64,000 bases of DNA. Source: OLB16 sp964422415. Its GTDB lineage: Bacteria; Hinthialibacterota; Hinthialibacteria; OLB16. The notes below the pieces were generated by a model that saw nothing but the letters and a program-made list of their open reading frames with translations, was not told the origin of the DNA and ran no database searches. Made by a program: the position numbers and the translations under genes. This document shows, piece by piece, positions 8,997 to 16,423 of this stretch. Position 1 is the first letter of the stretch; each line of letters opens with the position of its first letter. The stretch covers positions 1 through 64,000 of the forward strand of contig CAYRBI010000005.1 in the NCBI GenBank assembly GCA_964422415.1, in the 5' to 3' direction.

Positions 8997-9107
8997 CACC
9001 CCCCACCCCCACCCTCCCCCGCAAGGGGGGAGGGGGCAATACACGCTAAAGCGTGAACAACATACAACTCCCTCCCCCTTTGCGGGGGAGGGTGGGGGTG
9101 GGGGGTG
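8997..9107. terminator. 28-bp perfect inverted repeat, C/G-tract rich, between convergent genes
   Basis: Arm 8997-9024 is exactly complementary to arm 9080-9107. The 55-nt middle contains a further small hairpin (CACGCT/AGCGTG near 9043-9056) and C/G tracts that let each arm fold locally instead. It separates the flippase (rightward) from a lipoprotein gene (leftward), a natural place for a bidirectional terminator. The 3' arm holds four G runs (GGGGG, GGG, GGGGG, GGGGGG), a G-quadruplex pattern. Confidence 0.7.
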
Positions 9108-9137
9108 ATGATTCGGTACAACCAAATCCAGGGTGGG

Positions 9138-9638
9138 CTAATCGACAGTAATCCGTACTCTCTTCCCCAGGGGAGTATCCCGCAGAAGTACTTTCCCCTT
9201 CCCTCCGGATTGTTCCAATGCCACTAAAGCATAGTACTCCTCCGGACACCAACGGCAGACACCATCCTCAACCGTGACGGGTTTTCCATATAGGTCACAG
9301 GTCATCTCAAAGCATCCTTCATCGCCGGTCTCGGTGCTACACAACTCCTCATCCCCCTCCATCAAGGCGACACGCGCCCATCCCACGGGACCTCCCGAAC
9401 CTTGAGCGAACACCACCTCGCCACAATAAGTCACTTGGTTCCAGCCGCACTTGGCTGGGAAGTCTGGCATGGCCTTAACCGGACGGGTCTTGGAACGGAT
9501 CGATTTTTTCTCCACTTCCGCCCGCTGTTTGGCCGGATTTTCGAGGTAATCATCAAACTGGACACTCGCGCAGCCAGTCAGCAGACAGAGGCTGAAGGCC
9601 AACCCTAACCTGTTTAAGAATATCTGTGAGGTCATCAT
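9138..9638 (-). CDS. Uncharacterised lipoprotein
   Basis: Protein of 166 aa with a signal peptide ending in a lipobox, LTGC (Cys at about residue 23), so it is probably lipid-anchored. The mature part is Cys-rich, including KCGWNQVTYCGEVVF, ELCSTETGDEGCFEMTCDLYG and CRWCPEEYYALV. The WARVAL...GCFEM pattern hints at a small beta-sandwich like a carboxypeptidase-regulatory or transthyretin-type fold, but I do not recognise the family. It has its own promoter (9669-9696). Function unknown. Confidence 0.7.
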   Translation of the reverse strand: MMTSQIFLNRLGLAFSLCLLTGCASVQFDDYLENPAKQRAEVEKKSIRSKTRPVKAMPDFPAKCGWNQVTYCGEVVFAQGSGGPVGWARVALMEGDEELCSTETGDEGCFEMTCDLYGKPVTVEDGVCRWCPEEYYALVALEQSGGKGKVLLRDTPLGKRVRITVD

Positions 9639-9668
9639 CTCTAACCCAAAGTATCCAAGCCTGTTAAG

Positions 9669-9696
9669 ATCATACTACTTCAGCCGATAATGTAAA
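9669..9696 (-). promoter_or_regulatory. Sigma70-type promoter for the lipoprotein gene
   Basis: Read on the minus strand: TTTACA (9696-9691), a 16-nt spacer and TATGAT (9674-9669). Each hexamer has one mismatch to consensus. The predicted transcript start leaves a leader of about 24 nt before the lipoprotein ATG at 9638. Confidence 0.6.
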
Positions 9697-9854
9697 GTCT
9701 TTATTTCAGGTGAGGTGTATCTACAAATACGCCCCACTCAAACAAAAACACCTCTTAACGGAAAGTAAAACTTGGCTAAGATAGTCTGTTAGAGTTTGGG
9801 GATGACCACACGGCTGGTGTGGAATCTGCTTATTGTCTCTGGGAGGTAATGACA

Positions 9855-10673
9855 GTGCCCAATTCGATCGAGGTTTTTACCAACTGCTACCACCAATTCG
9901 GCCTTATCGCCGCGCTCGATGGAATCTCAAAACTGGGAATTGACAAGATCGAGATCAGTGTTGATACCTTTCCGGGGATTCTTGACCTGCCACGAACCCT
10001 CGCCGATCTGGACAAATGGGATCCCACTCAGGTGGACCGCATGAAGGAGCTGTTCTCGCGGTATGGGATCACCGCCGAGACCGGCTTCATCTTTGTCGAG
10101 ACCACCGACAAAGAGCTCTTCGCCCTGGACAAGATCAAGTTTGATGTGGCTGGCCGCCTGGGACTCAAGATAGTGGATCTCTCAGTAACCTGGAACAAAC
10201 CACTGGAGGAGGCCTACAAGATCTTCCCGGCGGTACTGGAGTATTGTTCAAAATTCAATTTCCAGCTCGCGCTCGAATTACATCCGCCCCTGTTCGACAA
10301 CGCCGAGGTGTTCTGGAAGGTTGCTAATGATTTCCCCGGTTTCCCGCTCAAGGCGAATTTCGATACCGCCAACCTTTATTACTACAACCACGATCCGGAT
10401 GGTCCCACCGAGTTGGAGAAGGTGGTTCCACGTCTGGCGCACATGCATCTTAAAGACAGCCTGTGCAAGTTTGAGGATTTCACCTTCCCCGCGCTGGGCG
10501 AGGGCACTATCCCCTTCGATGGCTACTTCGAGGTTCTCCGTAGAGCGGGCTGGAATGGCCCCTGCAGCATCGAGGTGGAGGGCCAGGATGTTGAGCAGTC
10601 CTTCTTCGCGGGCAAGCAACATGTCATGGAGCGTTCGGTGGAGTTCCTACGGAAGAAGGGCATCCTGGTTTAG
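9855..10673 (+). CDS. Sugar phosphate isomerase/epimerase-like TIM barrel protein
   Basis: AP-endonuclease-2/xylose-isomerase-like barrel of about 272 aa. Expected metal and catalytic positions appear in order: ELHP (Glu), FDTANL (Asp), HMHLKD (His) and SIEVEG (Glu). Such proteins isomerise or epimerise sugars or inositols; the substrate cannot be read from sequence. Start choice: GGGAGG (9841-9846) is 8 nt from GTG 9855 but only 2 nt from ATG 9849, so I prefer GTG. The alternative adds two residues. The protein is cytoplasmic, without a signal peptide, unlike the Tat-exported relative at 15374. Confidence 0.82.
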   Translation: MPNSIEVFTNCYHQFGLIAALDGISKLGIDKIEISVDTFPGILDLPRTLADLDKWDPTQVDRMKELFSRYGITAETGFIFVETTDKELFALDKIKFDVAGRLGLKIVDLSVTWNKPLEEAYKIFPAVLEYCSKFNFQLALELHPPLFDNAEVFWKVANDFPGFPLKANFDTANLYYYNHDPDGPTELEKVVPRLAHMHLKDSLCKFEDFTFPALGEGTIPFDGYFEVLRRAGWNGPCSIEVEGQDVEQSFFAGKQHVMERSVEFLRKKGILV

Positions 10674-10712
10674 CCAGCCTAGCACTGGCCACGAAAACAT
10701 CACGGAAAAACA

Positions 10713-11324
10713 ATGAAAACCTTGGTTCACCAAGCCGATTCATGTCTTCCTGTTGAGCAAACACCCCCCGTGGAGTGGACCATCCGCCCAGCGGAGGTGA
10801 AGGATGTCCCCGGGATCAAGGCAATCATCGATCCTCATGTCGACACGGGGATCATGTTGCCCAAGACGCTCTCCGTGCTGTATGAGAGTGTGCGGGATTT
10901 CCAGGTCTGCGTGGATGGAGACATGGTGGTGGGAGCTGGCGCTCTTCATGTGTTATGGGAGGATCTGGCCGAGATACGCTCGCTGGGGGTTCATGTGGAC
11001 CACCACCGGCGTGGAATCGGGAAAGCTCTCGGCGAAGCCCTCTTGGCGGATGCGGAACGGTTGGGGATCGAACGTGTCTTTGCACTCACCTACGCAACCC
11101 ACTACTTCCTCTCGCTCGGTTTCCGGATCATCGATAAGAATCTGCTGCCGCGCAAGGTGTGGTCGGACTGCGTGAACTGTCACAAATTCCCTTTGTGTGA
11201 CGAGGTGGCGGTCATCAAGGATTTCCGTCCCTTCCCAGAAGGGCCAGTGGGACCGCCACCCGAGCTACCGCAGGTGATCGACTTGGAGAGGTTGGTGCCA
11301 GGATTAAGGTTGTTGAAACCGTAA
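10713..11324 (+). CDS. argA: N-acetylglutamate synthase, short GNAT form
   Basis: GNAT acetyltransferase of 203 aa that probably makes N-acetylglutamate, the first step of arginine synthesis. The acetyl-CoA loop is RRGIGKA (99-105). The LTYATHYFLSLGF segment and the terminal CVNCHKFPLCDEVAV cluster (Cys153, Cys156, Cys162) are typical of the ArgA-like short forms that lack the amino-acid-kinase domain. It follows the isomerase-like gene by 39 nt and ends at a shared hairpin with gatA. No other arg genes are nearby. Confidence 0.8.
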   Translation: MKTLVHQADSCLPVEQTPPVEWTIRPAEVKDVPGIKAIIDPHVDTGIMLPKTLSVLYESVRDFQVCVDGDMVVGAGALHVLWEDLAEIRSLGVHVDHHRRGIGKALGEALLADAERLGIERVFALTYATHYFLSLGFRIIDKNLLPRKVWSDCVNCHKFPLCDEVAVIKDFRPFPEGPVGPPPELPQVIDLERLVPGLRLLKP

Positions 11325-11348
11325 AAGGGGGCTGTAGAACAGCCCCCT
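11322..11348 (-). terminator. Rho-independent terminator of gatA (shared hairpin)
   Basis: Ten-bp perfect stem AGGGGGCTGT/ACAGCCCCCT (11326-11335 and 11339-11348) with a 3-nt loop. On the minus strand it is followed by TTTTAC, so it is a good intrinsic terminator for gatA. It also lies directly after argA on the plus strand. Confidence 0.8.
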
Positions 11349-11351
11349 CCC

Positions 11352-12782
11352 TTATACCCCATGCGCCTCTTGAAATTGATGTGCGGCACGAAGCAGTTTT
11401 TCTTCACCCAATGCCGGGCAGATCATTTGAATGCCCACCGGCAGTCCCTGTGAATCCTTACCACAAGGGATGGAGATCCCCGCAATTCCCGCCAGGTTGA
11501 CAGTGGTCGTATAGACATCCGACAGGTACATCGCGAGCGGATCAGCGGACTTCTCTCCGATCTTGAAGGCCGTGGTGGGAGAGGTGGGAGTAACCACTAG
11601 ATCACATTTCTCGAAGGCCTTCTCGAAATCCTGTTTGATGAGTGTCCGTACCCGTTGCGCCTTCAGGTAATAGGCATCGTAAAAACCCGCTGAGAGAACA
11701 TAGGTTCCCAACATAATGCGGCGCTTGACCTCAGCCCCAAAACCCTCGGCACGGGTCTTGGCGGCCATGTCCACGATGTCACCCGCCTCCGCCGTCCGGT
11801 GGCCAAAGACGACTCCATCATAACGCGCCAAATTCGAACTCGCTTCGGCGGTACAGATGAAATAGTAGACCGCAATACCATAATCCGAATGAGGCATCTC
11901 CACCTCGATCATCTCACAGCCCAAGGACTCCAGCGTCTTGAGTCCTTTCTCGATTTCACTGCGCACCCCGGCATCCAAGCCCTCGCCCAAAGAGCCCTTG
12001 GGGATACCGATCCTGGCCCCCCGGATGTCTCCCTTCAAAGCCGAGAGGTAATCCGGGACCGGTCCGGGGATCGAGGTTCCATCCATCGGATCATGGCCGG
12101 AAATCACCCCCAGCAGCATCGCCGCATCCTCCACAGTCTGTGCGAAGGGCCCGACCTGATCCAGCGAGGAGGCAAAGGCAATCAGTCCATACCGGCTCAC
12201 CCGTCCATAGGTGGGCTTGAGTCCGACACATCCACACAACGCGGCGGGCTGACGAATCGAGCCCCCCGTGTCTGAGCCGAGAGTCAAGGCGGGAATACCC
12301 GCGGCGGCGGCGGCGGCGGAACCACCACTGGAACCACCGGGAACACGCTCTGGATCCACCGGGTTGCGTGTAGTGAAGAAGGCGCTGTTCTCGGTCGAGG
12401 ATCCCATCGCGAACTCATCCATGTTGGTTTTCCCGGTGACGATGAAACCATTCTCCTTGAGTTTCCGGACCACCGTGGCGTCATAGGGCGGGATGAAATT
12501 CTCCAGCATCTTCGAGGAGCAAGTGGTACGGATCCCCTTGGTACAGAGGACATCCTTCACACCGATGGGAAGCCCCGCCCAGGGCGGTAGATCCTCTCCC
12601 CGGGCGCGGCGGTCATCGATCTCCCGAGCGGTCTTCCGGGCCTCTTCGGCGCAGATGGTGGTATAGGCCTGAAGATCACGGTTGCGCGCCTCCAACCGCG
12701 GCATTAAGTCATCGATGACCTCACATGCGCTGATCTCCTTGCGGCGAAGTTTTTCAGCCAATTTCACGGCGCTTTCACGCAT
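11352..12782 (-). CDS. gatA: Asp-tRNA(Asn)/Glu-tRNA(Gln) amidotransferase subunit A
   Basis: Glutaminase subunit of GatCAB, which converts mischarged Glu-tRNA(Gln) or Asp-tRNA(Asn) to the amidated form. The 476-aa protein has the amidase-signature triad Lys76 (IGVKDV), cis-Ser151 (VPGGSSGGS) and Ser175 (GSDTGGSIRQPA). Other matches include TGKTNMDEFAMGSSTENS and VTPTSPTTAF. ATG 12782 is chosen for GAGGAG 7 nt upstream; the longer frame adds 18 unconserved residues. gatC and gatB are not adjacent. Paralogous amidases are similar, but these motifs fit GatA best. Confidence 0.95.
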   Translation of the reverse strand: MRESAVKLAEKLRRKEISACEVIDDLMPRLEARNRDLQAYTTICAEEARKTAREIDDRRARGEDLPPWAGLPIGVKDVLCTKGIRTTCSSKMLENFIPPYDATVVRKLKENGFIVTGKTNMDEFAMGSSTENSAFFTTRNPVDPERVPGGSSGGSAAAAAAGIPALTLGSDTGGSIRQPAALCGCVGLKPTYGRVSRYGLIAFASSLDQVGPFAQTVEDAAMLLGVISGHDPMDGTSIPGPVPDYLSALKGDIRGARIGIPKGSLGEGLDAGVRSEIEKGLKTLESLGCEMIEVEMPHSDYGIAVYYFICTAEASSNLARYDGVVFGHRTAEAGDIVDMAAKTRAEGFGAEVKRRIMLGTYVLSAGFYDAYYLKAQRVRTLIKQDFEKAFEKCDLVVTPTSPTTAFKIGEKSADPLAMYLSDVYTTTVNLAGIAGISIPCGKDSQGLPVGIQMICPALGEEKLLRAAHQFQEAHGV

Positions 12783-12805
12783 GGACCAACTCCTCGAATA
12801 CAGAA

Positions 12806-12842
12806 TCCCAGCCCCCCTCCGGACTGTAGGGGGCACTGGGTT
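12806..12842 (-). terminator. Imperfect hairpin between the glycosyltransferase gene and gatA
   Basis: On the minus strand CCCAGTGCCCCCT pairs with AGGGGGGCTGGG, with small bulges. It lies between two genes transcribed in the same direction. No T-run follows, so it could be a weak terminator or a processing site. Confidence 0.35.
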
Positions 12843-12885
12843 GTTAGAATGGATCGATTGAACCCGATGGAAAGGTGAGTGTCAA

Positions 12886-14016
12886 TCAAGTCCGCTGAGT
12901 CAGGCTATCGAGCAGATCGGTGTACCGGGCGGCGACCGCCTCCCAGGTGTACTGGGAAGCCACTTCAAGAGAAGCCTCGCTGAACTCCAAGTAGGCGTCT
13001 GGGCTGGATATGAGCGCAAGAACCAACTGAGCTAGTTTACCAACCCCCGTAGCGGGAACGAGCACCCGGTCCAGATCCGCGAAGCCAGTCCGCTCAGCGC
13101 AAAGACAAGGCAACCCATTGGCCATGGCCTCAAGTAGGGCGTTGGAAAGACCCTCGGCCATCGAAGGGTGCGCGAATATGTCCGCATCACGATAGAGCTG
13201 AGCCATCTGTTCATCCGGCACCGCGCCAAGGAAATGAAACTGAGAGAGGAGCCCCAATTCTTGAACCATCGTCTCCAGGCGGTACCGTTCGGGGCCATCT
13301 CCCGCGATGGTCACCTCCACAACCCGCCGTATTTCGGGGGGCATGATACTCACCGCCTCGACCAGCCAATCGATCCGTTTACGAGAGATCAAACGGCTGA
13401 CCGCAAGGATCCGGAAAGGCCGGCGTCCCTCAATGAAATCAGCCGGGAGATTCCTGGGAGCTCCCCACACTGGCATCAAGACACCATTAGGAATGACCTC
13501 GATGGGAGTCTCCCGGTCAGTGCGTTTGGCCATTTGGGCTAGCATGGGACTGTTGGCGGTGACCACCGTTGCATGGTTCCAGATGGATGCGGCCAGATGT
13601 CTCCAGAAGAATCCCGAAGTCCGTGGATTGAAGCCAGGCACATCCGATCCCCGTAATGCGATAATGGAGGGGATGTCTCCCAGCGAACCCAAGAGTAGTG
13701 GCGCGAGCGGCCAGGCGCCCCACACTAGGACGGCATCAGGTCTGCGCGAATCATCCAGGCTCTTGCGCCAGATCCTCCACAAGAGGAGAGCCATCTCATG
13801 GACTCTCCAATAATGTAGATCCCGCTTTAAGCAAAAGAACTCCGTCACATGGACAAAAGGGGGATAGGAAGGCTGAAGCCGCCCGGGTGCGGCAGCGGTC
13901 CAGACCTCGATCTCCCAGCCGGAAGTCCGTGGCCAAGCCTGCAGGAGATGAAAGAGCGAACGCCCCGTGCCACCCCCAATGGGGGGGAGTTCATAACCAA
14001 GGATAAGAAGATTCAT
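12886..14016 (-). CDS. Glycosyltransferase family 4 protein
   Basis: Protein of 376 aa with the GT-B fold of family 4. The N-terminus begins MNLLILGYELPPIGGGTG, a typical acceptor-side glycine-rich loop. The C-terminal donor domain shows VSRLISRKRIDWLVEA, IAGDGPERYRLE and the E-x7-E motif (MAEGLSNALLEAMA). It likely adds a hexose from a nucleotide sugar to a lipid- or cell-surface glycan on the cytoplasmic side. Donor and acceptor are unknown. The gene stands alone, divergent from the Tat oxidoreductase and upstream of gatA. Confidence 0.9.
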   Translation of the reverse strand: MNLLILGYELPPIGGGTGRSLFHLLQAWPRTSGWEIEVWTAAAPGRLQPSYPPFVHVTEFFCLKRDLHYWRVHEMALLLWRIWRKSLDDSRRPDAVLVWGAWPLAPLLLGSLGDIPSIIALRGSDVPGFNPRTSGFFWRHLAASIWNHATVVTANSPMLAQMAKRTDRETPIEVIPNGVLMPVWGAPRNLPADFIEGRRPFRILAVSRLISRKRIDWLVEAVSIMPPEIRRVVEVTIAGDGPERYRLETMVQELGLLSQFHFLGAVPDEQMAQLYRDADIFAHPSMAEGLSNALLEAMANGLPCLCAERTGFADLDRVLVPATGVGKLAQLVLALISSPDAYLEFSEASLEVASQYTWEAVAARYTDLLDSLTQRT

Positions 14017-14119
14017 AGAGTCATCAACTGCTTGACCGCCTCTCCCGGTCCTGAAAGAATGGGTGCCGCTCTGAGCATTGGACTCTGGCTTTTCTCAACA
14101 ATACCTTGGGAGGTTGCAC

Positions 14120-15313
14120 ATGTCACCCGAACAGTTCTCGCGTCGTGATTTCATTAAAGTTAGTTCCGTGGCGGGGCTTGCCGCTGGAATGGGGCTGAAC
14201 GCCATCGTGGGCGCGGCTGCGCCGGTAGGAGACCGGAAGCTCCGTGTTGGATGCATTGGAACAGGAGGACGCGGCCAAAGTCTACTGGGCGATATACTCA
14301 AACACGAAAACCTCGAAGTTACCGTCATTTGTGATATCACCGATGGGAATCTGAAAGCCGCCCAAGATATGGTCGAGAAGGCCTCTGGCAAGCGCCCCGA
14401 GGGGATAGGCGATTCCCCTTATGCTTACCGTAAACTCCTCGAGCGTAAAGATATTGATTGCGTCGTGATGGCCACCCCCTGCTACTGGCACACCACCATG
14501 TATATCGATGCCCTCAAGAGAGGAATGCACTTCTATGGTGAGAAGCCGATGTCCATTTACGCCACGGAACTCAAGGAGATCCAAGAAGTCCGCAAGCAGC
14601 ATCCCGATGTGGTCATGGAAATCGGCACCCAGTGGTCTTCCCACGAACAGCGGCGGGACATCATCAAGAAGATCCAGGGTGGATTGATCGGCGACCTGTG
14701 GGATGGACGCTTCAGCCGTTTGGGCACAATGGATACCTTCAAGGGCTGGTTCACCGACCGCACCAAATCTGGCGATTGGATGCTGGAACAGGCCGTCCAT
14801 GAGCTCAACCTGATGTGGTGGGTTACCCAGCAGCATCCGGTAAAGGTCACCGCCGTGGGACGTGGCAGTGTCATTCCTGGCCGCGACACCACCTCCTTCT
14901 ACACCGCGCTCATCGAGTATGGCAAACCCTATGAAAATCTCATGTTCCATTACACCCACACCTTCATCGAGGTTCCCGACTTTGGTGGCCCCGGTGGCTG
15001 GAACTTCAAGATCGTCGGCTCTAAGGGTGGTGTGGACCTGATGGACGCGACAGCCACATTGCGCGAGAAACCCGCCAATGGCGAAATCACGGTCAAGGGT
15101 GAAGGCGGCACCGGAGATACCTTCGAGCACTTGGGGAACTTCTTCAAGTGTGTCAGAGAGGGTACCCCCGACAAGGTCAATTCCGGTCTGGCTAATGGCG
15201 TCGGTTCCTCCATCATCGGTCTGATGATCCGCCAGAGCATCGAACAGAAGAAACCCGTCACTCTCGAGGAGACGTTGGCCGACACCCGTAAATCACCCGT
15301 TCCGGCCGCCTAA
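14120..15313 (+). CDS. Tat-exported Gfo/Idh/MocA family oxidoreductase
   Basis: NAD(P)-dependent sugar oxidoreductase of 397 aa. It starts with a twin-arginine signal (SRRDFIKVSS followed by a hydrophobic stretch), so it folds with cofactor in the cytoplasm and is exported. The Rossmann motif is GCIGTGGRGQSLL and the family EKP motif appears as GEKPMS. The C-terminal beta-sheet domain contains GGPGGWNFKIVGSKGGV. ATG 14120 has GGGAGG 6 nt upstream; the longer frame starts at a poor TTG. It pairs with the next gene, also a Tat substrate. Exported members are common in polysaccharide-degrading planctomycete-like bacteria; the substrate here is unknown. Confidence 0.9.
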   Translation: MSPEQFSRRDFIKVSSVAGLAAGMGLNAIVGAAAPVGDRKLRVGCIGTGGRGQSLLGDILKHENLEVTVICDITDGNLKAAQDMVEKASGKRPEGIGDSPYAYRKLLERKDIDCVVMATPCYWHTTMYIDALKRGMHFYGEKPMSIYATELKEIQEVRKQHPDVVMEIGTQWSSHEQRRDIIKKIQGGLIGDLWDGRFSRLGTMDTFKGWFTDRTKSGDWMLEQAVHELNLMWWVTQQHPVKVTAVGRGSVIPGRDTTSFYTALIEYGKPYENLMFHYTHTFIEVPDFGGPGGWNFKIVGSKGGVDLMDATATLREKPANGEITVKGEGGTGDTFEHLGNFFKCVREGTPDKVNSGLANGVGSSIIGLMIRQSIEQKKPVTLEETLADTRKSPVPAA

Positions 15314-15373
15314 GCGCAGACCACGAGCAGGCGTGGAAGAGAGGAAAAATGACCAACGAGAAAGGAACTGCCC

Positions 15374-16384
15374 ATGCAGGCAAAATGTGATCGCCGGTTG
15401 TTCCTCCGTACGACAGGCCTCGCGGGGCTGGCCGCCGGTATGGCCAGCGGGCTGGAGCCCCTCACGGCCCTTGCGGCGGAGAAATCCAAAGGAAAGGAAA
15501 AAGGTACCGTGAAATTCTACAAAGCAGTCATCACTGGTCCACCGGATGAAGCGCTTCTGAAGTCCATCAAGGAAGCTGGCTTGGATGGAGTCGAAGTCAG
15601 CGTAATGGATGCGAAAGGCCCCATCATCTCCCGCGAGGAAGCCGCCAAAACCCGCGCAATCGCCGAGAAGATTGGAGTGCGGATCCACTCGGTACTGCGT
15701 GGCTGGGCGGAATACAACAGCCCCGACCCCGCCAAAGTCAAAGCGGATCAGGAATTCACCATGGCTGCTATGCGCGCTGCGCAGGGATATGGGGCCGATG
15801 AAGTCCTGCTGGTTCCGGGACGTATCGGCGGAATGAAAATGCCTGACCGTGGCAAGTTCAAAGTCAAGTTCGATCCCGCCACCGGCCACATCACACAAGT
15901 AGCTGAAGGCGACAACGCGCCCTACAAGGAATACATGGAAGCGCATGACAAGGCTTGGGAGGCCGGCCAGCTGGCGGTCAAGGAACTGCTCCCCTTGGCG
16001 AAGGAAACAGGGGTCATCATCGCCATCGAGAATGTCTGGAATAACCTGTTCATGAGCCCACAATATCTCGCTGCTTTCGTGGATTCTTTCGACAGCAAGT
16101 GGGTCAAAGCTTATTTTGATGTGGCCAACCACCTGGTGTACGGTCCACCCCCACAGGAGTGGATCAAGGTTTTGGGCAAACGGATCTGCAAGATCCACAT
16201 CAAGGATTACAAGTTGAATGATGCGAACGAGTGGCCTTCCCTGCGTGGAGGAAGTGTCGATTTCCCGAAGGTCATCGCGGCGCTCAAAGAAATTGACTAC
16301 GACGGCTGGTTGACGGTTGAAGGTCCTCCCGAGGACTACAAGGAATGCAACCGTTTGCTGGATGAGATCATCGCGGGCAAGTAA
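15374..16384 (+). CDS. Tat-exported sugar isomerase/epimerase (hydroxypyruvate-isomerase-like)
   Basis: TIM-barrel protein of 336 aa with a Tat signal (DRRLFLRTTG, then a Gly/Ala-rich hydrophobic run). Metal-site residues appear in order: IAIENVWNN (Glu), AYFDVANH (Asp), KIHIKDY (His) and LTVEGPPED (Glu). This is the AP-endonuclease-2 superfamily. It follows the Tat-exported oxidoreductase by 60 nt and is probably cotranscribed. The pair may carry out oxidation or epimerisation of a sugar outside the cytoplasm; that is inference. A strong terminator follows. Confidence 0.87.
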   Translation: MQAKCDRRLFLRTTGLAGLAAGMASGLEPLTALAAEKSKGKEKGTVKFYKAVITGPPDEALLKSIKEAGLDGVEVSVMDAKGPIISREEAAKTRAIAEKIGVRIHSVLRGWAEYNSPDPAKVKADQEFTMAAMRAAQGYGADEVLLVPGRIGGMKMPDRGKFKVKFDPATGHITQVAEGDNAPYKEYMEAHDKAWEAGQLAVKELLPLAKETGVIIAIENVWNNLFMSPQYLAAFVDSFDSKWVKAYFDVANHLVYGPPPQEWIKVLGKRICKIHIKDYKLNDANEWPSLRGGSVDFPKVIAALKEIDYDGWLTVEGPPEDYKECNRLLDEIIAGK

Positions 16385-16393
16385 TCTACATCA

Positions 16394-16417
16394 GGGGCGG
16401 ATCGCATGGTCCGCCCC
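16394..16417 (+). terminator. Rho-independent terminator after the Tat isomerase gene
   Basis: Perfect 8-bp stem GGGGCGGA/TCCGCCCC with an 8-nt loop, followed by TTCCTTCT. It lies between the isomerase stop and the convergent histidine kinase stop. Confidence 0.75.
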
Positions 16418-16423
16418 TTCCTT

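Noticed and set aside
14282..15130. 282-codon open frame on the minus strand
   Set aside because: It lies antisense to the Gfo/Idh/MocA oxidoreductase and reflects codon bias.
15293..16198. 301-codon open frame on the minus strand
   Set aside because: It lies antisense to the Tat-exported isomerase, whose family motifs and signal are clear; the antisense product has no recognisable pattern.
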